Below are positions 15,376 through 27,723 of a stretch of 64,000 nucleotides of DNA, one piece after another; within the stretch, counting starts at the first letter, position 1, and each line of letters begins with the position of its first letter. A program made the position numbers and the translations under genes. Source of the stretch: Carya illinoinensis. Its lineage: Eukaryota; Streptophyta; Magnoliopsida; Fagales; Juglandaceae. Under the pieces are notes generated by a model that made no database searches, was not told the origin of the DNA, and saw nothing but the letters and a program-made list of their open reading frames with translations. Location of the stretch: the NCBI RefSeq assembly GCF_018687715.1, contig NC_056758.1:9182501-9246500 (forward strand), written 5' to 3'.

Positions 15376-15922
15376 CTCCACGACACCTCTTTGTATTACC
15401 CAAAACCCCAACAAATACTTTTAACCAATAACCACAGCTTCTATTCTTATAGTTATTAGTCTCACTTGATTATCTCCAATCAGCCCAAATTCATCATTCC
15501 CGCGTACATAATTGCTGGAATAAAAATTCAATGCAACGATAAAAAGAAAAACTGAAGCAGCAGAACTTCAAAGTTCCTTTCTTGAAAAAAAAAAAAAAAA
15601 AAAAAAGGCACTAGAAGAAGTAATAGTAGTAAAAAGAAAATCTGAAGCAGTCCTACTTCAAAGTTCCTTTTTTGAAAAAATAAAAAATAAAAGGAGGGAA
15701 AAGCATACCCAAATGGAAGCAAGCAAACCCAGATCAAGACGTTAAATCCATTTTACCAAGTGAATCCAACAAAAAGCAAAGTGATCACATGGGCACAAAC
15801 AACGCCACTCGCATAACCCTAAAATACTGTTTACCCACCAACAAAATTAATTATAAAAGCACATTGTGATCTATCAAACCCTAAACGTAATGCAAACAGA
15901 CAAAACCCAAAATGTAAAACTC

Positions 15923-15964
<42 letters not shown>

Positions 15965-15998
15965 AGAACGAGACGGAAGGAAGCAATTAAGGACAAAC

Positions 15999-16280
15999 CA
16001 GAGCTTGTGGATGGATTTCCTGAGAAGTAAAAGCTTTCTGTGACAGAAAGAAAAGGACACCTTGCGATTAGAGGAAAGGCCGAGATGGGGATTGGGTAGT
16101 GTTGGGGTTTGACGCCAGGAGATGATGATTTGGAGGTGGGGGTTGCGTTCGTCTTGATCTTGCAGGCGCTCTTGTGAAATAAAAGAGGAAAAACAACAAA
16201 AATCTGAGGGAAATGCAGTGGGGCTTGGCAGAAGCTTCTCTTCTTCTAATTTGTCTTCTTTTCCTACGTTTGGTCAAAGC
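15999..16280 (-). other. Probable 5'UTR exon of the coiled-coil gene
   Basis: On the minus strand CCATCCACAAGCTCTG is followed by GTTTGT, a good donor. It pairs with the acceptor at 14164-14166 to give a 5'UTR intron of about 1.8 kb. There is no start codon in frame with the protein. The upstream end, near the pyrimidine-rich stretch at 16.28-16.33 kb, is estimated. Confidence 0.5.
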
Positions 16281-16774
16281 GTATGGTCTTTCCTTTTCTT
16301 TTTTTTCTTTTTTTTCTTTTTAAATCTTTTTGCTTTTACTTTTCCCTATGTTCACTCTCCTCTTTTTCTCTAGTTGTCTTTTTTATTTAATTTTTTTATA
16401 ATGAAGTTTACTTTAAAAGTAGTAAGAACAATTTAAAAATAAGTAGTTAATAATTTAAAAAAAATTTAATTACAAATATAATTGTATTAATATGTGTATT
16501 AATTTAATGTGATTAATTAAAAAGTAAATTTAATTAAAAATAATACTAATTTAAATTTTGAATATAAAAAAATCAGTATTGATACACAAATTAATACATG
16601 ACTTTGCTTATACGTAATAAAACTTTAATAATTTTACTATAGGGTGATGATATGCTTACATCTCATTTACTACTTTTTTATTATTTAATTAATTTATTTT
16701 CATTTTATTCTTTAAATTTAAATTAAAAATCTCATAACATGACATTCTTGTATAATCTAAAAGAAAATATATTC

Positions 16775-16912
16775 AATCAACTAATGTAATCATGTAATTT
16801 AATTAAAAATAAATTCACTTTTATAAATATTGACTCCGAGTAAAAAAAATATCAATTTTTATAAAATTTAATTTATTTTTAATTAAATTATATCATTACA
16901 TTGATTGATTGG
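16775..16912. mobile_element. Fold-back MITE, about 60-bp arms
   Basis: The arm starting CAATCAACTAATGTAATC (16775) is complementary, with scattered mismatches, to the arm ending CATTACATTGATTGATTG (16912). The middle TTTAATTAAAAATAAATT block is shared. The spacer is about 17 bases. Confidence 0.65.
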
Positions 16913-17508
16913 ATTGCATAATTACATGAGAAGTATTATAAACATAAAAAGATCTCACAAAAATAAACTCACAAGTCGATATATATTTATATGATATGTT
17001 ATATATATTTTATAGTTAAATTAATTTTACAATTTAATATAACACATTAGATTACGTCAATTTATATATTTACTTTTATAAAATCTCTTTATAGACAAAA
17101 AATAAAAAATAAAACCAATCTATTATTTGCAAGTGACTATACCCTCTTTTATTGTTCATCACTGAACTAATGCAACTCTGAAGAAATGATTTTTTGTAAA
17201 CCCTAATAATGTGAACAGTAATGTTTCCATTTTTAACACCAACATGTGAGTCCTTAACACATGGTTCAAAATCACGAGGGCTCCATTATACATCTTTCTA
17301 CTTACAAATGGCGTGTACGCAATTACTACACAATTTTTAAGCAACTCTATTGAAATATTATTATTTTTTTAATTTAAATAATTTAAAAATAAGTAATAAC
17401 TTTCCTACTTTTATTATATTATATTATACAAAATGTGACACTTTGATTTTTTTTTTTTTTTGGAGAAAACCTCATGGAAAATCTTATAATCTACACTATT
17501 ATCCTACT

Positions 17509-17728
17509 CGGGCTTGTTTAAATAGTAAGATGAGATGAGATAGTTTTAGATGAAAGTTAAAAATTAAATAAAATATTGTTATAACATTATTTTAAAATAT
17601 TATTATTGTTTTAAGATTTGAAAAAAGTTAAATTGAGATTTGAAAATATTAAATTATTTATTATATTTTATGTGAATTTTAAAAAATTGTAATGATGGGA
17701 TAAAATAATTTATGAATCCAAACGACCG
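17509..17728. mobile_element. Tourist-like MITE copy
   Basis: It starts CGGGCTTGTTTAAATAG with an AGATGAGATGAGAT motif nearby and ends AATCCAAACGACCG, whose complement CGGTCGTTTGGATT mirrors the start. The interior has the AAAAAGTTAAATTGAG words also seen in the 28791-29011 and 41740-41955 copies. Confidence 0.5.
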
Positions 17729-18698
17729 TATCTATTATGAGGAGATGTCCTAACTCATTAATCTTTGAATTTCTCTATTAAAAATATGAATGATGGTTTG
17801 AGAATGATTAAAAGTATCATATTTTACGTAATAAAATACGGGTGATTTGTAGCGATGCTCAAAACAGTAAAAATTGATGTACATTACCTTTCTATTGTAG
17901 TAAAGTAAAAATGAGATATAAGTATGATATGTATAGTTTTTCTTTCAAAATAGATTAATATTTTAATAAAAAGTCGCATAAAAGTTATAAATTGGTTGCC
18001 TAGATATCATTTTTCCCATCTTAATCATTTCATCCGAATTTTCCATTTCTTCTCTTGGAAGGGGGGAATAATAGAAGTGTTTTTTTGGTATGATTTGGTA
18101 CATGTCATCTCATTTAAAACCAATGACGTTTTCACCTTTCATTGAAAGATGTAAAGTCTGTATTTTATAATTGATCAAAATCATAGATATTTACTGTATT
18201 TAGATATGCACTGTCAATGAGGATAGAAAAATAGTTATCGAGAGTTGGTCCCGACATGGGTCTTAATATTTTTTTATTATTATTTAATGATTAGAGATCC
18301 ATTTTCTAATCACGTTGTAAAAATTTTTTTAAAAATATTTAAAGATAGAAAAAAATTTATAAAAATAGACGACTACTCGGACCCATCATCGGGCTACACT
18401 TCCAATAGGTGTAACACTACTCATGAGGATATATTTGTTGACATAACTTCCTTTCTTGGCAATGAGTTGCCTTCAAGATGCTAACTTTGGAACTCATTGA
18501 AGGAAGTTACTTTTCTTGGTTTTTATCTCTTTTTCACTTGAGTAATGATATATATAATTTTTACGTATTTTTATTAAAAAAGTAAAAATTATTATTTTAA
18601 AAAATAATTTTTTATGTGAGTTCTAAATTTATCTATTTTTTAAAAAGAGTATGCGGTGACTACACATTCTAAAATTAAAAATGAAAAAATTTTAGACA

Positions 18699-18841
18699 CA
18701 AAAAGAATTACATAAAAATAAATCCACAAACTGATATGATTTAATGTGGTACGTCAGATTGTAAAGTTACTTTTATTACAAAGCATATCTAACAGATTCT
18801 ATGAAACTACATCAGTTTGTGAGTTTATTTTATGTAATCTC
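18699..18841. mobile_element. Inverted-repeat MITE
   Basis: Left arm AATTACATAAAAATAAATCC then ACAAACTGAT is complementary to the right arm ATCAGTTTGTGAGTTTATTT then TATGTAATCTC, with few mismatches. Related arms occur near 10420 and 16940-17090, so this is a multi-copy family. Confidence 0.65.
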
Positions 18842-19799
18842 TTTGTATATATAGTATTTTTCAATTAAAAATATCATTTTTCTTTTTAAATACCTCTTGT
18901 ACGGCAATTAAGATTTACCAATGTTTTTAAACGCCACGTGCCCCTGCCATGTGAGAAAAATACATAACAAAATCCTCAAATTGTCCATGCTCTTGAAACC
19001 CTTACACTCCCGTATCTTTGCAACCATTCATTTCCCTCTCAAAAGTTCTGGTCCTCTCTTCATAAAGAGTTAAGGAAAGACTGCATTGTATATAAAAAAT
19101 ATATTCATCATTTATTTTTTATTATCTTCTCATTATCTCATTATATATCATCATCTAATAATACATTATGAGATGATAAGAATTAAGATGATAAATAATA
19201 TTATTCTTATTGATCTTATTCTTTTTCTCTCTTTGAATGGTTAGAGTTTGATTGTTTTGCATTACTCAACCTTTTGTAGATGTTCACCTCCATTTCAAGC
19301 AAAACATAATTGAGAAATAGGTTTCGTGGAGTACACACATGCCATTATAGGCATACGTCAACTTTCTTTCTCAACATCTTTTCAACCCCTAACCTTCTCC
19401 CTTACGCTGAGAACTACCCTTAACGTCTACTCTATTTAAGAATTGGAGAATGTCAACCATATCATATTATCTAGAGATTCAGTACTTTGGTTTTCTATTA
19501 GGGTCTTCAACATTCCTATAGTTTTTAAAGAGAAATAATATATACAAGTTTTAAATGTACAAATCTCAAACAAACTTCTTATAAAAAAGTAGACTCCGTT
19601 ATATAAAAATGTGAAAAACTAACTTTTTCTTCATGAGACCCATATTTTTATGCAAGTCTTATGCATTTGGGACTTGTACCATTACTATTTTCTAAAAGAT
19701 CACCCGACAATTTTTGTAATGGACTAACAAACAAGCAAAGTTCAAGGTGACGAATTCGTGGTCAAAATTGTAATCTTTGGTCAAGAAAACATTGTATTG

Positions 19800-20455
19800 T
19801 TAAAGATATAATCGGTTTGGTCCGGCCAGTCTTGAAGGAGAATTTCGAACTAAACCAATTCTTTCAATTCAAAAAAGTTTGGACCGGACCGAACTGCTTT
19901 GATTTGGTCCAATTGATCTTATCAGGATATTTTGATAATTTTTTTAAGCTTTTGACAACAAATCATATAAAATAAGAAAAATAATAATTAAGTGATGATT
20001 TAATCTAAATTGTCTAACTTAATATATATTTAACTAATTAAGTATTTTAATTGAGTATAATAAATTAATAATATTAATAGTATGTGCATTATCAACATTC
20101 AACAATTAATAGTTAATACCCTGTCTTAAAATTCTTAACCTTTTGTATTTTATATAATCTAAGCATAAATAATTAAGTTTGAAGAAAATTACATAATTAC
20201 TTGTTTTTCAATTTGAATATAACTACATAAAAAATGATAAAATATCATATAAAAAATTATTTAAAATTTTATATATTAAATTCGGGGATGAAAATATCTC
20301 ATTCCGAGAATGGACCAAAAACCGAATTTCCTCGCTTTCTTTGAGCGAGACTGACCAATTTCTTAATTTGATCTAGTCTGAACCAACTGAAACCAATTAG
20401 TCCAATCAATTTTTTTCGGCCCGAATGAAAAACCTTACAACCCTAGCTAGGTATC
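19800..20455. mobile_element. GGTCCGG-type repeat remnant
   Basis: The two ends carry matching vocabulary (GTTTGGTCCGGCCAGTC and TTGGACCGGACCGAAC on the left; CTGAACCAACTGAAACCAAT and TTTCGGCCCGAATGAAAAAC on the right) around an AT-rich core. It resembles non-autonomous hAT elements. No target duplication was found. A fragment of similar type is at about 39500-39650. Confidence 0.4.
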
Positions 20456-20589
20456 GTAACCATTTTATTTGTTTATGACTTCCCCCCGTATATTTATTTT
20501 AGAACTTCTTCTAATCAATATTGTATTGGATTGTATTGGAGAGTTTGTAGGGGTTTCGGCAATATTTTTAGAATCATTTTACTTACAAG

Positions 20590-21201
20590 TATGGGTGTCA
20601 AATCATATTAACGAGTCGTGTTCGTGTCGTGTCAAAATATACATATTATACTATATAAATTAATCCTAAACCGATCTATTAATCTTATTGTGTCAAAATC
20701 TTAAACCCTAACACGACCCATTAACATAACGTGTCGTATCGTGTCAACCCGTTTTGACCCATTAGTAAATATTACGAAATAAGTTAATACGATATAATAA
20801 AACCCGTTTCAAAATATTTATGTAAATAGATTGAATATGTCCGAAATTAACCTGAAATTAACCTGTTTGACCTAGTAAATTTAGTATAATTTTATATAAA
20901 TGTTAAAATCACAATATTTATAAAAATTATAAAACTAACTACAAGTCCAAAATTACAATCCAAACAATAAAAATATCAAAATTAAAATTCTAACAATTTT
21001 ACTTTTAGGTATAAGGTTATAATTGTAATGTTAGCTTTATTAACGTGTCATACGGGTTAACCCGTTACAACCTGTTAAGTAATCGTCTCTTAACGGGTCA
21101 ACCTGTTTTGACTCAAATCTGTTAAGATTAAACTCAAACCTACTATTATCGTATCATGTTCGTGTTAAGTTAACAGGTCGTATAATATATTGACACTCCT
21201 A
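20590..21201. mobile_element. Non-autonomous hAT element (MITE) with 8-bp TSD
   Basis: The 612-bp element starts TATGGGTGTCAAATCATATT and ends with the complement of TAGGAGTGTCAATATATT. It is flanked by identical 8-bp duplications CTTACAAG (20582-20589 and 21202-21209). TAGGGGTGTCAA-type termini and 8-bp duplications are typical of the hAT superfamily. The interior is AT-rich with repeated GGGTCAACCC-like words and no ORF. A relative is at 61106-61699. Confidence 0.85.
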
Positions 21202-21613
21202 CTTACAAGACGGTATAAAGGATATATATTTCACACTATTAAAGTAGCAGAAAATAATTTGAAAGAGAGAATTTAAAATTTAGAATTTGAAATCTTTTTC
21301 TATCTAACATGTTAATGGTCCGAAGGGCGTGTCTGCTGTTTTTTCTATCTAACAAGAAATGAAGACTTACACTATAGGTTTTTTCTTTTATTCTTTTAAT
21401 GTTTACGTTTTAAATTTTTTTAATAAATCTCGTGGTGCAAAAAGGCTATTTTAGTAGTACCTTTTAGACAACAAGTAGCATTATTTATTTTTAAATTATT
21501 AGTGATGAAAACTAAAATATGAGATTTTAGATTAAAAAAACGTATATTTTTAATTAATAATATTCGTGATAATACAAGTTATATATATATACACTACATA
21601 AATTTCAAACTAA

Positions 21614-21735
21614 ACTAAAGTTTATAAGATTTTTGTGATAAAATTAATATTTTTTATAATTTCATATTTGATTGAGGATATGCCAATGATTATAAAAAAT
21701 ATTAATTTTATTACAAAAATCTTATAAACTTTAGT
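21614..21735. mobile_element. Fold-back element with 47-bp near-perfect arms
   Basis: The left arm (21614-21660), starting ACTAAAGTTTATAAGATTTT, is the complement of the right arm (21689-21735) with a single mismatch. The loop is 28 bases (TTCATATTTGATTGAGGATA then TGCCAATG). Transcription would give a long hairpin. Confidence 0.85.
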
Positions 21736-21799
21736 AATAAAAATTGTATAATCACTAATATTATTAAAATTTCCAACCCCAAGGCGCAAATAATTTTTT

Positions 21800-23169
21800 T
21801 TTTTTTTTTTTTTTTTGTAGTTTTGACCCCAAATTTTAATTCTTTTTTCCACCCTTGATTTTGACCCTCCCTCTCCATCATTCTTGTACTCTCCTTGTGG
21901 GGAAAAAGAAGAAGAGAAATTCATGCATGTGGCCGTGTTTGAGGGTTTGGGTTTCTAAAGGAGATATCCGGCCCTCAAGGAATAGCACAAGGAAAACCTA
22001 ATGGGCCAACTTATGGATTCATAATCAGTTTCTATCATTGTATGAATAATTCTTATTGCAGTCCTCGTGTCCTCACACGAGGACTGCTTTGTAGACTTAA
22101 ATGAAACGCGAGCTTTTTGTTTAAGTGAAAGTTGAGAGAGAACAACGTACGAGAAGAAGCTGAATGATTTGCAAGGAGAAGGTAGAGAGAGAACCAACAC
22201 CCAACCTCTTGCGCATTGCCACTGCACCATCTCCACTGGGCATCGCCATTGCGCCATCACAACTAGGCATCGCCACTGATCGAAAAATCTTTTTTTTTTC
22301 TTCTCCCAATATTCTTCCCATGACTAGCATCATTAGAGCAATCTAGGCTAGATATAACGTCAGTGTGTATCAAAGGAATTTCGTACTTATCGTTGATCTC
22401 TTATTGTCGATTTTTACTTTCTTATTGGCAAAGTGTTTTTCTAAGATTTGGGTGGAGTTCGATTACGCCAGAGTCATAAAACGTCAGCGTTGCTTTTGGG
22501 AAGTTCTAAAACATTGACTTTCTCTACTTTTACCTTTTGAATTTGAATTTGTTTTATTTTTAAAGGAGAATGTGAACTTGGCTTGTTTGGTTGCAAGCAA
22601 TGGAAAATAATGGGGTCTTGTTATGTTTGATTATAGAATTTCTTGGTTTAAGCGACCAGAGTGTTAATGAATTTTGTTTGTGGTGCTTGCAGGGTAATTG
22701 AGACTATTGACAATTTATGATTCTTTCGACTGTTAGTTGGAAATTTGAAGTCTTTCTATGTATTGGTTTTCAAGCAGTGTTGCAGGGTGCAACAAAATTT
22801 TTCCTTTTTCAATTAGTGTTATTTTTCAAGTCTCTATCTACTAGTTTTATGGGATGTACTAAATTCAATAGAAAGAGCTGTATTTTTTACTTTTTGTGCA
22901 AGAGATTTGTTGGTATATTTATATTTAGTCATAGCTGATTCATAGTTAGAAATCGAAATCAGTTGTGAAATCTAATGGAAAATTACGATTTTTAATAAAG
23001 ATTCGCATCATCAAGTATGCATAGATGGGAAGAAATATTGGTCTACCCATTGCAGCATGTTGGCCAAGGAAGCCGTTGTGCTTTTTGTCGATGGTAGCCA
23101 GGGAGGTTGTTGGTAGTGGAGTATGTGACTCCATCGATGGTGGAGGAGGGCATCCCATCGATGGTGGAG
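21800..23169. other. Intergenic, no gene recognised
   Basis: It holds a 12-bp hairpin at 22058-22087 and some short ORFs without domains. Just before the Copia element are two copies of CATCGATGGTGGAGGA (about 23133-23172). Nothing else is supportable. Confidence 0.4.
22058..22087. repeat. Perfect 12-bp hairpin
   Basis: GCAGTCCTCGTG and its exact complement CACGAGGACTGC are separated by six bases. It is more GC-rich than its surroundings. Function unknown. Confidence 0.75.
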
Positions 23170-23174
23170 GATAT

Positions 23175-23697
23175 TGTTGAGTACTGTGGAGTCTAGTTCA
23201 CACCGCTCAAGCGGAGGCATTGGCCTCTCGAGCGAAATCAGACAGATTCGAACGCTCGATGTTAGCTCGACAGTGAGCTCGGGCGGATACGGGAAGGAAG
23301 TTCGTTCGAGCGGAGGCATTGGCCGCTCGAGCGAAGTCAGGCAGAGTTGAATGCTCGATGTCAGCTCGACAGTGAGCTCGAGCTGATGCGGGAAGGAAGT
23401 TCGCTCGACACGCGCTCGATACGCCGCTCGAGCGAACATACATTTTACATAGCTCTAGGGTTTTTTCCGCCGTTTGACTATATATATGATTGTTATATCA
23501 TATGGCCGTACTGTAGAAACACTATGGATGTACAGTGATTGATCCATCATTGTAGTGTGATATTCCTCAATAATAAAATCCTCTGTAGCTCCCATGGACG
23601 TAGGCAATTTGCCGAACCACGTAAATCTTGTGTCGTGTGTGATTGTTTTTCTCGTTCCATATTCTTTTTCAATTTATTGTCATCATTTTTCACAACA
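23175..23697 (+). repeat. 5' LTR of the Copia element
   Basis: The 523-bp LTR starts TGTTGAGTACTG and ends CACAACA. It contains two tandem units of 99 bp (starting at 23212 and 23311), each with CGGAGGCATTGGCC, CTCGAGCGAA and CTCGACAGTGAGCTCG. AATAATAAAATCC near 23570 is a likely polyadenylation region. Confidence 0.93.
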
Positions 23698-23699
23698 AT

Positions 23700-23713
23700 T
23701 GGTATCAAGAGCC
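23700..23713 (+). promoter_or_regulatory. Primer-binding site (tRNA-Met type)
   Basis: TGGTATCAAGAGCC lies two bases after the 5' LTR and matches the usual Met-tRNA primer-binding site of plant Copia elements, with one extra A. Confidence 0.88.
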
Positions 23714-23734
23714 AATGTTTGAGTCTGAGAAGAA

Positions 23735-26700
23735 ATGATGGCTGGAGATGAATTGAAGGCATCGGGGATCAAGAAGTTTGATGGCACGGATTTGGAGATT
23801 GGAAGATACAAATAGAGGACTACCTCTATGGAAAGAAACTTCATCTTCTACTATTGGGAAAGCAACCGGAAAAGATGGATGATGCTAATTGGAACCTATT
23901 AGATCGACAGGTTCTAGGGGTTATTCGATTAACCCTATCAAGATTCGTTGCACACAACGTCATCAAGGAGAAGACGACTGCGGATCTCATGGCGGCTTTA
24001 TCAGGTATGTATGAAAAGCCGTTAGCGAATAACAAGGTACATTTGATGAAAAAGTTATTCAATTTGAAGATAGCAGATGGTACGTCTGTTGCACAACATC
24101 TGAATGATTTTAATACTATCACAAATCAATTATCGTCTGTTGAAATTGAATTTGATGATGAGATAAGTGCACTGATACTATTGGCTTCACTGTCAAATAG
24201 TTGGGAAGCCATAAGAATGGCTGTCAGTAATTCTATTGGTAAATCTAAATTGAAATATGATGATATTCGTGATTTAATTTTGGCTGAGGAGGTGCGCAGG
24301 AAAGATTCAGGCGAGACCTCGGGTTTGAGTTCAACTCTAAATGTTGATTCTCGAGGAAGATCACAAGACATGAACTCAAATAGAGGAAGATCAAATCAAA
24401 GTACAGGAGCAAGAGCAAGTCGAGGCCTGGTCAGCAGGCAACTTGCTGGAATTGTGGCAAATCTGGCCACATAATGAATAACTACAAAAACACTAAGAAG
24501 ACCGAGAATGATAGTGCTAATGTGGTAAATGAAGAAGTACAGGATGCACTATTACTTGCAGTTCATAATCTAGTTGATGACTGTATACTGGATTCAGGAG
24601 CTTCCTTCCATACATCTTCCCACCGAGAGCTAATGTGAAACTATGTTGTAGGTGATTTTGGGAATGTGTATTTGGCTGATGGAGAGGCTTTGAACGTAGT
24701 GGAAATGAGAGACATTGATATTGCATTCCCTGGCAAGAACAAATGGACCTTGCAAAAGGTCAGGCACATTCTTGAGTTGAAGAAGAATCTCATTTCTGTT
24801 GGGCAACTCGATGAGTGTGGTCATTCAGTGATGTTCTCAGATAGCACCTTGAAGGTCACAAAAGGGGTATTGGTACTGGCTCGGGGTAAGAAAACTGGTA
24901 CACTATATATGACTATTAGTTTGATTGAGACTATTGCTACTACCATTGCAAAGAGCAAAACAGATTTGTGGCATTGCAGGCTTGGCCATATGAGTCAGAA
25001 AGGTATGAAAGAACTTTTGTCTAGAGGCAAACTACCAGAACTGAAGTCAGTTGATCTCAGTATGTGTGAAAGTTGTGTTATGGGAAAACAAAAAAAGGTT
25101 AGCTTCTTGAAAAGTGGCAGGACGCCTAAGACAGGAAGACTGGATCTTGTGCACACAGATGTGTGGGGTCCTTCCCCAGTGGCATCTCTTGGAGGTTCTC
25201 GCTACTATGTCACGTTCATTGATGACCATAGTAGGAAGGTATGAGTTTATTTTTGAAACATAAATCTGATGTATTTAATGTGTTCAAAATTTGGAAAGCC
25301 ATGGTTGAGACAGAGACAGGCTTGAAACTGAAATGTTTGAGATCTGACAATGGTGGTGAGTATGTTGATGGTGGGTTCAAGGAGTATTGTGCAGCTCTGG
25401 GTATCAGAATGAAGAAGACCATTCCTGGGACACCACAGCAAAATTGAGTTGCTGAGCGTATGAACAGAACCATTAATGAACGTGCTAGAAGCATGAGATT
25501 GCACGCTGGACTACCACCCACTTTCTGGGCAGATGCAGTCAACAATGTCATTTACTTGATAAACAGAGGGCCATCAGTTCCATTAGATTGTGGATTGCCT
25601 GAGGAGGTTTGGAGCGGGAAAGAGGTCAAATTTTCTCACCTTAAAACTTTTGGTTGTCTTTCTTATGTGCTTATTGATTATGATGCTCGTAGTAAACTTG
25701 AGACTAAATTAAAGAAATGTTATTTCATTAGCTATGGAGACGAGGCATTTCGCTATCGTTTCTGGGATGATCAAGGTCGGAAGATCATAAAAAACAGGAA
25801 TGTGATTTTCAATGAGAAAATTATGTACAAGGATAAGTCTAGTACAGCTTCTGTAGTAGCTCCTCAGGAGTCAAAATTTGTAAGATTGGATGACCTACCA
25901 GAGATCACAATGCAGTGTAGAGATGTGAGTGACGGGGAGAGTGGGTCCAGTGCACCCATTCCTATTATTCCCCAAGCAGCTTCAGAACCGTCCACTCCTA
26001 CAGTTGTAGTTCACAGGTCAGTTAGGACTATACATCCTCCACATCGTTTCTCACCTACCTTGAATTACATTCTGTTGACAGATGGTTGAGAATCATAGAG
26101 TTACGACTTGCAAGATGAAAATTCTAGCAAGTGGGAGCTGGCCATGAAAGGTGAGATGGATTCCCTGTTAGGGAATCAGACATGGGAGTTGACAGAACTT
26201 CCATTAGGGAAGAATACATTACACAACAAGTGAGTGTACCGGGTGAAAACTGAGCATGATGGCAGTCAGAGGTACAATGCTAGACTTGTTGTAAAAGGCT
26301 TTCAGCAGAAGCAGGGTATTGATTACTCTGAGATCTTTTCTCCTGTGGTGAAGATTACAATCATCAGGATGGTACTGGCTATGGTTGCTACTGAAGATTT
26401 ATTTCTTGAGCAGTTAGATGTGAAGACAACTTTTCTTCATGGAAACCTTGAAGAAGAGATCTACATACACCAGCCTGAGGGGTTTGTGGTACAGGGAAAG
26501 GAAGGTTTAGTTTGGAGATTGAAGAAGAGCTTGTATGGCCTGAAACAAGCTCCTAGACAGTGGTATAAGAAATTTGATAACTTCATGCACAGTGCAGGGT
26601 ACATTAGATGTCAGGCAGATCACTGTTGCTATGTCAGGAACTTTGACAATTCTTATATTATTCTGCTGTTGTATGTGGATGACATGCTTATTGCAGGGGC

Positions 26701-27634
26701 TAGTATTGATGAGATCAATAATCTAAAGAAGCAGATGTCAGAGCACTTTGCAATGAAGGATTTAGGAGCTGCAAAGCAAATCCTTTCCATGAGAATTGTC
26801 AAAGATAAAGTCAAAGGTACGTTGAAACTCTCACAGACTGAGTATGTGAAAAAAGTACTCAGCATGTTCAATATGGACAAGGCCAAACCAGTTGGCACAC
26901 CCTTGGGCAGTCACTTCTGACTCAGCAAGAATCAGTCACATGAGTCAGAGAAGGAACAAGATTACATGAGTAAGGTTCCTTATACCTCAGCTATTGGTTC
27001 ACTTATGTATGATATGATTTGCACAAGACTGGATATTGCCCATGCAGTGGGAGTTGTGAGTAGATACATGAGTAACCCAAGAAAGCAACATTGGGAAGCA
27101 GTGAAATGGATTTTAAGGTACCTAAAGGGCTCCTCAGAAACCTGTTTGAGTTTCTCTGGAGAGAGCTTGGAGGTGCAAGGCTATGGTGATGCTGATCTAG
27201 CTGGACATATTGATAGCAGAAAGAGTACCACGGGCTTTGTTTATACACTTGGTGGTACTGCAGTATCATGGGGTTATAATCTACAGAAAACAATTTCTCT
27301 GTCTACTACAGAAGCTAAGTATATTGCAGTGTCAGAGGCTGCAAAGGAGATGATATGGCTACAGGGCTTCTTGGAGGAATTGGGTAAAAAGAATCAAAAA
27401 GACACTCTTTACAGTGATAGTCAAAGTGCCATATTCCTTGCCAAGAATCCAGCATTTCATTCCAGGACCAAACACATTCAGATCAAGTATCACTTTATAC
27501 GATTATTGTTAGATGACAGACAGTTGTTACTTGAGAAGATTTGTGGAAGCAAGAACCCTGTTGATATGTTGACAAAGGGTGTTACACTTGAGAAACTAAA
27601 GTTGTGCGCAACTTCAGTTGGTCTTCTAGCATGA
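23735..27634 (+). pseudogene. Copia gag-pol polyprotein (disrupted)
   Basis: From MMAGDELKASGIKKFDGTD the domains run in order. Gag spans about 23735-24470. The zinc knuckle CWNCGKSGHIMNNY lies in a shifted frame near 24450, with its last Cys replaced by Tyr. The protease motif LDSGASFHT is near 24590. Integrase has the HCRLGH zinc-binding start (about 24970) and HTDVWGPSP near 25155. The reverse transcriptase retains an intact YVDD at 26672-26683. RNase H ends at 27632. Breaks include a frameshift near 23790, another near 24420, a frameshift near 25240, a TGA stop in the QQNGVAERMNR motif at about 25446, and stops near 26088, 26232 and 26919. Confidence 0.93.
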
Positions 27635-27723
27635 AGATGGGGGCAGTGAGTTGTAAGGTGGAGGATATCATGTTTGAGGAAGACGACGATACAATGAGTG
27701 TACCAGTCTCCAAGTGGGAGAAT

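Larger units (their letters stand above)
16300..20580. other. AT-rich intergenic block full of MITE relics
   Basis: No gene was recognised in over 4 kb. Content is inverted-repeat MITEs (16775-16912, 17509-17728, 18699-18841, about 19080-19220) and a GGTCCGG-type repeat remnant (about 19800-20455). The rest is very AT-rich. Confidence 0.6.

Noticed and set aside
22121..22346. Overlapping ORFs with repeated Ala-Met-Pro-Ser and Ala-Ile-Ala units
   Set aside because: Open on both strands because of a short internal repeat; no domain or splice context.
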